DNA from: RPQJ01 sp963707145
GTDB taxonomy: Bacteria; Pseudomonadota; Gammaproteobacteria; Steroidobacterales; Steroidobacteraceae
Length of the DNA stretch: 64,000 nucleotides
Direction: 5' to 3'
NCBI GenBank assembly: GCA_963707145.1
Contig: CAVPOQ010000008.1
Span: 496,001 to 560,000 of the forward strand
Position numbers and translations under genes: made by a program. This document shows positions 18,884 through 26,026 of this stretch, piece by piece. The number at the start of each line of letters is the position of its first letter. Positions within the stretch are counted from its first letter, which is position 1. The notes under the pieces are model-generated. The model was not told where the DNA came from. It was given only the letters and a program-made list of their open reading frames with translations, and did not search any database.

Positions 18884-20010
18884 CGACGCGGCCGGCAACG
18901 TCGTCACCCAGGTGGCGTATAACCTGCGCGGCATGCGCACCCAGCGTACGATCAAGGCCGACGCGACCTACAAGTACGAGTACGCGTACAACAACCTCGG
19001 GGAGCTGCACACGCTCACCTGGCCGGTGAGCACCAGCGGGGTGCGGGTGAAGGCGAAGTACCTCTACACCAACGGCCGGCTCACGCAGATCCGCCAGTTC
19101 ACCGGCGATGTCGACGGCCCCAACCTGTGGTTGCTGAACCTGCTCGACGCGCGCGGCTCGGCGGTGAGCGAGGCCTACGGCAACGGGCTGTGGCTGCAGA
19201 GCGCGTTCGACCCGCTCACCGGGTCGCTGACCCAGCGCCGTTCGGGCACGGGCGGCGCGGAGAGCCAACGTGCAGCAGCTCGCCTGCAGCTGGGACGAGG
19301 CGGGCAACCTCGCCAGCCGCCAGGACCTGAACCAGGGGCTCAGCGAGACGTTTGGCTACGATGCCAACGGCAACCTCACCAAGCGCAACGGCAAGTCGCT
19401 CACCTGGCGCAGCTACAACCTGCCCTCGCTGATCAACGTGACCGGGTACTCGGCCTCCTTCAGCTACACGCCGGACCGGCAGCGCTGGCGGCAGCAGAGC
19501 GGGTATGCGAGCGGCAACGAGACGACGATCTACGTGGGCGGGCAGCTCGAGAAGCTCAGCACACCGGTGCGCACGTCGTGGAAGCACCGCATCCCGACAC
19601 CCTCGGGGGAGGTGCAGGTGATCCGCCGCTCGGACGGGACGAGCGAGACGCTCTACCTTGCGAGTGATCACCTCGGCAGCGTCGATGCGGTGCTCGACGG
19701 CGCGGGCGCGCTGTTGGCGCGGCCGAGCTTCACGGCGTGGGGCGCGCGGCGCAGCAGCAGCTGGCAGGGCGCGCCGAGCCAGTCGGAGTGGCAGGCGATC
19801 GCGAACCACACCCGGCGCGGGTACACGGGCCACGAGCAGCTCGACAACGTGCTGCTGGTGCACATGAACGGGCGGGTGTACGAGCCGGCGGTGGGGCGGT
19901 TCCTGAGCGCGGATCCGTTCATCGACGGTGAGAGCGATCCGCAGGGGTGGAACCGCTACGGGTACGTGCAGAACCAGCCGCTGAGCAACACGGTGACCCA
20001 AAGTGTCCGG
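18884..20010 (+). pseudogene. Truncated RHS/YD-repeat protein fragment
   Basis: The plus strand encodes the C-terminal part of an RHS-repeat protein: YD-type repeats (DAAGNVV, YAYNNLGELHTLTW, FGYDANGNLTKRNG), then the RHS core (LYLASDHLGSVDAVLD, RGYTGHEQLDNVLLVHMNGRVYEPAVGRFLSADPF, GWNRYGYVQNQPL). RHS proteins are large secreted polymorphic toxins whose C-terminal tip carries a toxin. Here the 5' end is missing, the frame shifts once near 19263 (an extra C restores ANVQQLACSWDEAGNL), and homology stops right after PLSN at about 19998, where a toxin tip would begin. No signal sequence or immunity gene is present. It is therefore a displaced or orphan RHS tail, not a working gene. Confidence 0.85.
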
Positions 20011-20030
20011 CTCGGCGCGCCGCAGGCGGC

Positions 20031-20453
20031 TCAACCTGTGCCGGTGGCGATGAGGGCGAGTGCCTCGCGTGCGGCGAGAATGCGGACGTCGCGGAAGCTG
20101 CCGAGGTCGAGCAGATCGCGGTCGCGGGTGACGATCAGGGTAGCGCTGGCGCCGAGGGCGCAGGCGAGCACGTGATCGTCGTCGGGGTCGCGGGCCGTGG
20201 GTTCGATCACGGCGGGCCGCACCGTCGTAACCAGCGCGCGATAGCCGGTGAGCAGTTGCGGCACGGAGCTGCCGACTTGGGCGATCCGGGCGGCGAACTT
20301 CGCGCGCGAGAGGACCTCTTCGAGTTCGGCAAGGAGCGCGGCGCTGGTGAGCAGCGTGATGCGCCCTTCACGCGTGGCGGCGAGTACCGCGGCGGGTAGT
20401 CCGCCCCAGAGAAAGGCCGAGACGACGGTGTTGGTGTCAGCGACGACGCGCAC
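20031..20453 (-). CDS. PIN-domain toxin of a toxin-antitoxin pair
   Basis: The 140-residue protein is a PIN-family ribonuclease toxin of the VapC-like group annotated as putative toxin component, PIN family. The acidic metal-binding residues of the fold are visible: VADTNTVVSAFLWGG (Asp near residue 6), AELEEVLSR, DPDDDHVLACAL and VTRDRDLLDL. The start is GTG at 20453, which lies inside the antitoxin gene, so the two overlap by 17 bases and are translationally coupled. The expected action is cleavage of RNA when the antitoxin is degraded. The pair sits between RHS fragments in what looks like a small mobile-gene island. The catalytic set appears complete, so it is probably functional. Confidence 0.85.
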   Translation of the reverse strand: MRVVADTNTVVSAFLWGGLPAAVLAATREGRITLLTSAALLAELEEVLSRAKFAARIAQVGSSVPQLLTGYRALVTTVRPAVIEPTARDPDDDHVLACALGASATLIVTRDRDLLDLGSFRDVRILAAREALALIATGTG

Positions 20454-20670
20454 GGTCGGCGCGGGCGGCGTCGATCTCGGCGTCGATCTCGGCCTCGGTC
20501 AGTGCGGGTTCGAGTTTTGCGAGCTGGCCCATGGTGTCAAAGAGCTGATCGACCTGGCGCTTGCGCATCGCGTCGCGCAGCAGCGCTGCGATCGCCTCAT
20601 CGTGCAGCAGGCCCGCGGACTTGGCCTGCCGGGCGAGATCATCGGGCAATGACACGGTGATATTGGTCAA
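20437..20670 (-). CDS. Antitoxin partner of the PIN toxin (ribbon-helix-helix type)
   Basis: The 77-residue protein begins LTNITVSLPDDLARQAKSAGLL, typical of the short DNA-binding strand and helices of ribbon-helix-helix antitoxins. Its acidic and helical C-terminus (LEPALTEAEIDAEIDAARAD) would wrap the toxin. The start is TTG at 20670, decided by AAGGAG placed 6 bases upstream; no ATG in frame lies near. It precedes and overlaps the toxin gene, the standard order. It probably represses its own operon. A TATGAT hexamer at 20839-20844 (minus strand) could be a -10 box, though rather far upstream. Confidence 0.8.
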   Translation of the reverse strand: MTNITVSLPDDLARQAKSAGLLHDEAIAALLRDAMRKRQVDQLFDTMGQLAKLEPALTEAEIDAEIDAARADRARRR

Positions 20671-20910
20671 GACGGTCTCCTTCAGGTGCGCTTGGCCCAC
20701 GCCGAAGCCGCCGGGGGCTTCTCCTGCAATCCGTTTGGGCATGGGCGCCGATCCTGCCTCGGGGGTCGATGCCGTGCAGTGCAGGGTCGGATCTGCGGGC
20801 GTCATGGGCGGTGGGTTGACCATCCATAAACGGAGTGAATCATACAGCGAACGAAAATGAGGGCCATACATCGCGCAGGATCGCTCTTGACAGCGACTGG
20901 AGACACCCCG

Positions 20911-20965
20911 ATGGCGCGTCTCCCGGATGATGAGCTGGAACGCCTGAGGCGCGAGGTGAGCCCAG
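20911..20965 (+). pseudogene. Fragment of a CHC2-type primase N-terminus
   Basis: From ATG 20911 the plus strand encodes MARLPDDELERLRREVS, which resembles the very start of CHC2 zinc-finger/toprim primases carried by phages and integrative elements. The expected continuation with the CHC2 zinc finger is absent; the sequence runs into unrelated DNA and then RHS remnant. It is a relic, called from a short motif only. Confidence 0.45.
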
Positions 20966-21105
20966 GCGCGCCGGATCGAGGCGGCGCAGGGGCTGACCCT
21001 CACGAGTCAGGGGAAAGGATCTGGCCTGCCGCTGTCCGTGGCACGAGGGACTACTGCCACCGAAGCGGACAACAAGGGCAAGGTGTGGCGGGTCGATGGG
21101 CGCTT

Positions 21106-21209
21106 CAACGTGACCGGTTACTCGGCCTCCTTCAGCGACACGCCGGACCGGCAGCGCTGGCGGCAGCAGAGCGGGTGTGCGAAGTGCAGGTGATCCGCCG
21201 CTCGGACGG
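21106..21209 (+). repeat. Second RHS remnant, internally deleted copy of 19434-19639
   Basis: 21106-21182 is nearly identical to 19434-19510. It is followed directly by sequence identical or nearly so to 19609-19638, so about 98 bases present in the first copy are missing. The copy ends at 21209, immediately before the CBS gene stop codon (21211-21213). Together with the main RHS fragment it brackets the toxin-antitoxin pair as direct repeats about 1.7 kb apart. Confidence 0.85.
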
Positions 21210-21210
21210 C

Positions 21211-21642
21211 CTACCCCGCGATGAACTTCTCCAGCTGCTCGATCGTCTCGCGCTGCTCCTCGATCACCGCGCGGACGAGGTCGCCGATGGACACCATGCC
21301 GACCATCGTGCCGCTCGCGTCCACCACCGGCAGGTGACGGATGCGCTTCTCGGTCATCAGCTCCATGCAGCGGTGCACGCGGTCCTCGGTCCCGACGGTG
21401 ACCACCGGCGCGCTCATGATCTGCGCCACGGGCGTGTCGGCCGAGGCGCGTCCCATCAGGATCACCTTGCGGGCGTAGTCGCGCTCGGAAACGATGCCGG
21501 CGAGCTTGCCGTCGCGCATCACGGGTAGCGCGCCCACGCCGTGCTCGGCCATCATCCGGATTGCCGTGAGCACCGGCTCCGCAGAGTCCACCGACCAGAT
21601 CTCCGGGCCCTTGCGGCCGAGCAGGTGCTTGACGAGCAGCAT
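21211..21642 (-). CDS. Stand-alone CBS-pair domain protein
   Basis: The 143-residue protein is a single Bateman module (two CBS domains) with no effector domain. CBS1 spans about residues 5-65 (GVGALPVMRDGKLAGIVSERDYARKV), CBS2 about 72-130 (EKRIRHLPVVDASGTMVGMVSIGDLV). A charged helix follows (VIEEQRETIEQLEKFI). Such proteins bind adenine nucleotides or related ligands and regulate partners or sense energy status; the partner is unknown. The start ATG at 21642 begins just before LLVKHLL. It is divergent from trmL, whose ATG is 49 bases away. The stop codon directly abuts an RHS remnant, so its downstream neighbour has been replaced. Confidence 0.9.
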   Translation of the reverse strand: MLLVKHLLGRKGPEIWSVDSAEPVLTAIRMMAEHGVGALPVMRDGKLAGIVSERDYARKVILMGRASADTPVAQIMSAPVVTVGTEDRVHRCMELMTEKRIRHLPVVDASGTMVGMVSIGDLVRAVIEEQRETIEQLEKFIAG

Positions 21643-21690
21643 CGCGACTCTCCCTCGATCGGCACGCGCCGGGCCGGACGCCACGATTCT

Positions 21691-22197
21691 ATGCCACTGA
21701 ACGTCGTCCTGTTCCAGCCCGAGATTCCGCCGAACACCGGCAACGTCATCCGGCTGTGCGCCAACACCGGGGCGCGGCTGCACCTCGTGCGGCCGCTGGG
21801 CTTCCGGCTGGACGCGAAGGCGGTGCGGCGCGCCGGGCTCGACTACCGCGAGCTCGCCGACGTCCGCGAGCACGCGTGCCTCGAGGACTGCCTCGCGAGC
21901 CTCGGGTCGCCGCGCTGGTTCGCGTACTCGACCCGCGGCCAGGTCCGGTACGACGAGGCGCGGTACGCGGACGGCGACGCCCTGGTCTTCGGCCCGGAAA
22001 CCCGCGGCCTGCCCGGCGAGGTGCTGGAGCGGTGCCCGCCCGGAAACCGGCTGCGCATCCCGATGCAAGCGGGCGCGCGCAGCCTCAATCTCTCGAACGC
22101 GGTGGCGGTGGCGGTCTACGAAGCTTGGCGGCAACTCCGTTTCGGCGCGGCGTCTGGTGTCCAGCCGGGCGCGCCCGGCGGGCCGCCGGGGGTCTAG
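21691..22197 (+). CDS. trmL: tRNA (cytidine/uridine-34-2'-O)-methyltransferase
   Basis: This 168-residue SPOUT-class methyltransferase methylates the ribose of the wobble base in tRNA-Leu isoacceptors using S-adenosylmethionine. Marks are the N-terminal VLFQPEIPPNTGNVIRLC, HLVRPLGF, and the knot motifs LVFGPETRGLP and RIPMQAGARSLNLSNAVAVAVYEA. The length matches TrmL. ATG 21691 matches the family start. Its TAG stop shares the palindrome CTAG with the stop of gpsA on the opposite strand, so the two genes are convergent with no terminator space. Confidence 0.94.
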   Translation: MPLNVVLFQPEIPPNTGNVIRLCANTGARLHLVRPLGFRLDAKAVRRAGLDYRELADVREHACLEDCLASLGSPRWFAYSTRGQVRYDEARYADGDALVFGPETRGLPGEVLERCPPGNRLRIPMQAGARSLNLSNAVAVAVYEAWRQLRFGAASGVQPGAPGGPPGV

Positions 22198-23252
22198 TCC
22201 GTCTCGGTCTTCACCGTGCGGCCCATCAGCGCCGACACGGCCTGCCTGGCCGGGGCGCCCTCGTAGAGCACGCGGTAGACCTGCTCGGCGATCGGCATCT
22301 CGACGCCGTGGCGCTTCGCCACGTCGTGGACAGCGCGCGCCGCGAGCACACCCTCGACCACCTGCCCGATCTCGGCCTGCGCCTGCGCCGGCGTCTTGCC
22401 CGCCGCGAGCGCGAGGCCGCAGCGGCGGTTGCGCGACTGGTCGTCGGTGCAGGTGAGCACGAGGTCGCCGAGGCCCGCGAGCCCCATGAACGTCTCGCGC
22501 TCGGCGCCGAGCGCCACCCCGAGCCGCATCATCTCGGCGAGTCCGCGCGTGATCAGCGCGACGCGGGTGTTGGCGCCGAAGCCGAGGCCGTCGGAGATGC
22601 CCGCGCCGATGGCGAGCACGTTCTTGACCGCGCCGCCGACCTCGACGCCGGCCATGTCGCCGGATGCGTAGGCACGAAAGCGCTCGCCTGAAATGCCGCG
22701 CGCGAGTGCGAGGGCGTAGTCCTCGTCGCGCGAGGCCACCGTCATCGCGCTCGGCAGGCCCGCGCCAACTTCCTTCGCGAACGTGGGCCCCGAGAGCACC
22801 GCGGTCGGTACGCCCGGGCCGAGCACCTCGTCCGCGACCTCATGCGGCAGCTTGCCGGTGGCAAGTTCGAAGCCCTTGGTGGCCCAGGCGATCCGCTGGC
22901 CGGGCCGCAGCAGCGGCTTCGCCCGTTCCAGGACCTCGCGGAACGCGTGGCTGGGGACGACCACCAGCAGCTGCCCCGCCTGCCCGACGGCGCGGGCGAA
23001 GTCGTGCTCGATCTCGAGGCCGGCGGGCAGCGTCACGCCGGGCAGGTAGCGCCGGTTGACCCGGGCGCGGGCCATCTCGGTGAGCTCGTCGGTCTCGATG
23101 CCCCAGAGGATCGTGCGGTGCCCGGTGCGCGCGAGGTGCACGGCGAGCGCGGTGCCCCAGGAGCCCGATCCCAGCACGGCGACGCACGGCTTCGGGCCGG
23201 CATCGCTCGCCGATCGGCTCGCCGGGTTCCCCGACGCGGACACGGCCGTCAC
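22194..23252 (-). CDS. gpsA: Glycerol-3-phosphate dehydrogenase [NAD(P)+]
   Basis: The 352-residue enzyme reduces dihydroxyacetone phosphate to sn-glycerol 3-phosphate, the backbone for phospholipids. The NAD-binding motif is VAVLGSGSWGTALA near residue 24. Other hallmarks are VVVPSHAFREV, WATKGFE, AVLSGPTFAKEV, VGGAVKNVLAIGAGISDGLGFG with the catalytic lysine, and GLAGLGDLVLTCT. A non-conserved 20-residue N-terminal extension precedes the Rossmann fold; GTG 23252 is taken as the start, but a later start is possible. It lies 4 bases after secB on the same strand, in the conserved grxC-secB-gpsA order. Confidence 0.96.
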   Translation of the reverse strand: MTAVSASGNPASRSASDAGPKPCVAVLGSGSWGTALAVHLARTGHRTILWGIETDELTEMARARVNRRYLPGVTLPAGLEIEHDFARAVGQAGQLLVVVPSHAFREVLERAKPLLRPGQRIAWATKGFELATGKLPHEVADEVLGPGVPTAVLSGPTFAKEVGAGLPSAMTVASRDEDYALALARGISGERFRAYASGDMAGVEVGGAVKNVLAIGAGISDGLGFGANTRVALITRGLAEMMRLGVALGAERETFMGLAGLGDLVLTCTDDQSRNRRCGLALAAGKTPAQAQAEIGQVVEGVLAARAVHDVAKRHGVEMPIAEQVYRVLYEGAPARQAVSALMGRTVKTETD

Positions 23253-23256
23253 CCCG

Positions 23257-23748
23257 TCAGTTGACCGTGCCGCCGGCGGCCTGCGCCGCTGCCTGCTGCT
23301 GCTGCGCGTGGGCGTGCAGCGCCTCGAAGGTCACCAGCGGCAGCAGGAACGGCGGGAAGCCGCCCTTGCTCACCAGCTCGGCGACGGTGGCGCGCGCAAA
23401 GGCGAGCAGGTAGTTCGGAGCCATGATCGAGAGCACCTGCCCGAGGTCGTTCGCCGAGAGGTTGCGGATCATGAAGGCGCCGGCCTGCTGCAGCTCGAGC
23501 AGCCACACCACCTTGTCGCCCGCCTTGGCCTCGAGGTTCACCTGGACGATCACCTCGTGCAGGTCCTGGCCGATCGCCGCAGCGCGCGTGCCGATGTTGA
23601 GGTTGACGCTGGGCTGGCCCTGCAGGCCGCTCACGAACGGGCCGCTGGGGGCCTCGAACGAGCAGTCCTTGATGTAGATCGCCTGCGGATTGACCACCGG
23701 CGCGTTCGGGTCTGCAGCCGCCGGGATCGGGGGGGTCTGTTCGGTCAT
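23257..23748 (-). CDS. secB: Protein-export chaperone SecB
   Basis: SecB is a cytoplasmic tetrameric chaperone that keeps preproteins unfolded and hands them to SecA. The 163-residue product shows IYIKDCSFEAPSGP, NLNIGTRA, HEVIVQVNLEAK, the FMIRNL segment, APNYLLAFAR, and GGFPPFLLPLVTFEALHAHA. The disordered C-terminus is glutamine/alanine-rich. The length is typical. ATG 23748 is the start. It sits between grxC and gpsA, an order conserved across gamma- and betaproteobacteria. Confidence 0.97.
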   Translation of the reverse strand: MTEQTPPIPAAADPNAPVVNPQAIYIKDCSFEAPSGPFVSGLQGQPSVNLNIGTRAAAIGQDLHEVIVQVNLEAKAGDKVVWLLELQQAGAFMIRNLSANDLGQVLSIMAPNYLLAFARATVAELVSKGGFPPFLLPLVTFEALHAHAQQQQAAAQAAGGTVN

Positions 23749-23800
23749 GGCGTCCTCGTACTCGGATGGATGTTGGGGGTCGGCCGCGCGTCGGCGGCGC

Positions 23801-24073
23801 TCAGGCGCGGCCCGTCAGCGCGTCGAGCTCGCCCGACCTGTCGAGGGCGTAGAGCTCGTCGAAGCCGCCGACGTGGCGCTCGCCGATGAAGATCTGCGGC
23901 ACGGTGCGCCGGCCGCCGCTGCGTGCCAGCATCGTGTCGCGCGCGGAGGGGTCCTCGTCGACCTTGATCTCGCGGAGCGCGAGGCCCTTGCGCTCCAGCA
24001 GCGCGCGCGCCCGCACGCAGTACGGGCACCAGCCGGTCGAATACATGACGATCTCGGGGGTCTGCGCGCTCAC
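23801..24073 (-). CDS. grxC: Glutaredoxin 3
   Basis: The 90-residue thiol-disulfide oxidoreductase has the dithiol active site CPYC at residues 16-19. It also has TVPQIFIGERHVGGFDEL (the cis-proline and glutathione-binding segment). It reduces protein and glutathione-mixed disulfides with electrons from glutathione. GTG 24073 is the start, with GAGG upstream; it begins 10 bases after the rhodanese gene and is followed by secB, so one operon is likely. Confidence 0.95.
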   Translation of the reverse strand: MSAQTPEIVMYSTGWCPYCVRARALLERKGLALREIKVDEDPSARDTMLARSGGRRTVPQIFIGERHVGGFDELYALDRSGELDALTGRA

Positions 24074-24083
24074 GGCACCGGCC

Positions 24084-24521
24084 TCACTTGCCCTTGTCGC
24101 CGGACTTCACGAGCGGCAGGTTCTCGGCGCGCCAGGCCTGCAGCCCGCCGCGCAGGTTCACCACCTTGGCGAATCCCTGGTCGCGCAAGGCGCGCGCGGC
24201 CGCGCCGGAGCGCATGCCGCTCTCGCAGCAGGCGACCACGACCTTGTCCTTGTACTTCTTGAGCGTCTCGCCGGCACCGGCGAGCTGGTCCTGCGGCACG
24301 TGGCGCGCGTCGCGGATGTGCCCGGCGTCGAACTCGCCCTGCGAACGGACATCGAGCAGCAGCGCGCCCTGGTTCATGAGGCGCACGGCGTCCATCGGCC
24401 CGACCGACTCGCCGCTGCTGCGGGCCCGGCTCGCCTCGTAGGCGAGCGCCGCCAGCGCCAGCGCAACCGTGCCCCCGGTCAGGAACGGATGGCGAGTGAT
24501 GTATTCGAGCAGGCGCTCCAT
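24084..24521 (-). CDS. Membrane-anchored rhodanese-like protein
   Basis: The 145-residue protein has one N-terminal membrane segment (about residues 11-29, FLTGGTVALALAALAYEAS) and a rhodanese domain (about 42-138). The catalytic loop is CCESGMRSG with active cysteine near residue 98, and the domain start is ALLLDVRSQGEFDAGHI. Such proteins move sulfane sulfur or act in thiol chemistry; the precise substrate is unknown. This gene at the head of a grxC-secB-gpsA unit is recurrent in gammaproteobacteria. An extended -10 promoter lies about 43 bases upstream. ATG 24521 starts the anchor. Confidence 0.9.
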   Translation of the reverse strand: MERLLEYITRHPFLTGGTVALALAALAYEASRARSSGESVGPMDAVRLMNQGALLLDVRSQGEFDAGHIRDARHVPQDQLAGAGETLKKYKDKVVVACCESGMRSGAAARALRDQGFAKVVNLRGGLQAWRAENLPLVKSGDKGK

Positions 24522-24563
24522 GGGACTCAGGCGAGGCGGACTCGCGGTGCAAAAAGGGCGTGG

Positions 24564-24572
24564 AGTATAGCA
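24564..24572 (-). promoter_or_regulatory. Extended -10 promoter for rhodanese-grxC-secB-gpsA
   Basis: On the minus strand TGCTATACT gives an extended -10 motif (TG, one base, TATACT with one mismatch to TATAAT). It lies about 43 bases before the rhodanese ATG, in the 120-base divergent region with envC. No good -35 is seen, which extended -10 promoters tolerate. Confidence 0.55.
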
Positions 24573-24641
24573 GCCCCGCCGACGCGCTAAACTCACCGGT
24601 TTGTCGCACCGCCCCAGGCCCGACCGAGGCCCGACCGACGC

Positions 24642-25874
24642 ATGCCCAGACCGACCGCGCGGCCCGATCCCCGGGGGCCGTCCGCCCGCCGTGGCGGGCG
24701 GCTCGCCGTGACGCTGCTGCTCGCGCTGGCGATCGCCGGCGGCGCGCCGGCGGTGCATGCGCAGTCGCAGCGCCCATCGAACGCGTCGCAGAAGCAGAGC
24801 CAGAAGCAGAAGGAGGCCGAGCTCAAGCGTGTCAACGCCCGCATCGAGCAGGTGCGCAAGTCGGTCAACGCCGACGTCGAGAAGCGCGACCGCCTCGGCG
24901 CGCAACTGCGCGACGCCGAACAGGGCGTGCGCGGCGCCCGCCGCACGCTCGAGGAGCTGCGCGTCCAGCGGATCGCCAGCGAGGCACGTCTGAAGGACCT
25001 CGAGCGCGAACAGGCACGGCGCGAGGCGGATCTCGCCTCCGAGCGCGGCGCGCTGACGGGCGAGCTGCGCGCGGCGTACGTCAACGGCCGCGAGGAGCAG
25101 TTGAAGCTGCTGCTGAACCAGCAGGACCCGGCGACCGCTGGCCGGATGCTCGCCTACTACGGGTACTTCGGCCGCGCGCGCGCCGAGCGCATCTCGAGCA
25201 TCCGCGACCAGCTCGAGCACCTCGCGCTGGTGCGCGAGAAGATCGCGGCGGAGGGCCGGCGGCTGGCGGAGCTCGAGACGCGGCAGGAGCAGGAACTCGC
25301 GGCGCTGCGCGGCGCGCAGGACAAACGCGTCAAGGCCGTTGCGGCGATCGATTCGCAGATCAAGTCGCAGGGCGGCGAGTTGAAGCGCCTCCAGTCGCAG
25401 GCGCGCGGGCTCGAGAACCTGATCGCGCAGCTGCGCAAGGCGCTGGCGAGCGCGCCGGTCGCGAAGCAGGCGCCGTTCGAGCCGCTGAAGGGCAAGCTGC
25501 CGTGGCCCGTGCAGCAGGGCAAGGTGCTCGCCCGCTTCGGCCAGCCGCGCGCCGGCGGGTCGCTGCGCTGGCAGGGCATGCTGATCGGCACGGCCCGCGG
25601 CGCCCGCGTGCGCGCGCCGTACGCGGGTCGCGTCGCCTACGCGGACTGGCTGCCGGGCATGGGTCTGATGATCGTGCTCGATCACGGCGGCGGCTACCTG
25701 AGCCTCTATGGCCACAACGACGAGCTGTTCCGCAAGGTGGGCGAGCCCGTCTCCGCGGGCGACGCGATCGGCGCCGTGGGCGACTCCGGCGGCAATGACC
25801 AGGCCGCACTCTACTTCGAGGTGCGCCGCGGGCGTGTGCCCGTCGATCCCGAGATCTGGCTGCAGAAGCGCTGA
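24642..25874 (+). CDS. envC: Murein hydrolase activator EnvC
   Basis: EnvC is a periplasmic protein recruited by FtsEX that activates amidases AmiA/B for daughter-cell separation. The 410-residue product has a signal peptide (hydrophobic core LAVTLLLALAIAGG). A long coiled coil covers about residues 50-270 (heptad-like, rich in E/R/L). A C-terminal LytM domain covers about 300-408 (LRWQGMLIGTARGARVRAPYAGRV, GGGYLSLYGHN, ALYFEVRR). The usual zinc-binding histidine near the start of the LytM fold is replaced (GMLIG), so the domain is degenerate, as in true EnvC. It is divergent from the rhodanese operon; gpmI, often next to envC, is absent. Confidence 0.92.
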   Translation: MPRPTARPDPRGPSARRGGRLAVTLLLALAIAGGAPAVHAQSQRPSNASQKQSQKQKEAELKRVNARIEQVRKSVNADVEKRDRLGAQLRDAEQGVRGARRTLEELRVQRIASEARLKDLEREQARREADLASERGALTGELRAAYVNGREEQLKLLLNQQDPATAGRMLAYYGYFGRARAERISSIRDQLEHLALVREKIAAEGRRLAELETRQEQELAALRGAQDKRVKAVAAIDSQIKSQGGELKRLQSQARGLENLIAQLRKALASAPVAKQAPFEPLKGKLPWPVQQGKVLARFGQPRAGGSLRWQGMLIGTARGARVRAPYAGRVAYADWLPGMGLMIVLDHGGGYLSLYGHNDELFRKVGEPVSAGDAIGAVGDSGGNDQAALYFEVRRGRVPVDPEIWLQKR

Positions 25875-26026
25875 GCGCGACCTTATGTCCAATGCCGCCC
25901 GGCGCGGGCGCGCCGGGCCGCGGCGGCGCGATCGGCAGACTGTGGCGCGTGTCGAGGAATGCTGCGCAACCGATCGGAGAAGATCGTGCCCTCACGGGAG
26001 TGGCCCCGAGTGGGTCCGAGTGGCAC

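Noticed and set aside
21000..21105. Relaxase or helicase fragment upstream of the second RHS remnant
   Set aside because: The frame reads without stops (LTLTSQGKGSGLPLSV) but I recognise no family and it is too short to assign.
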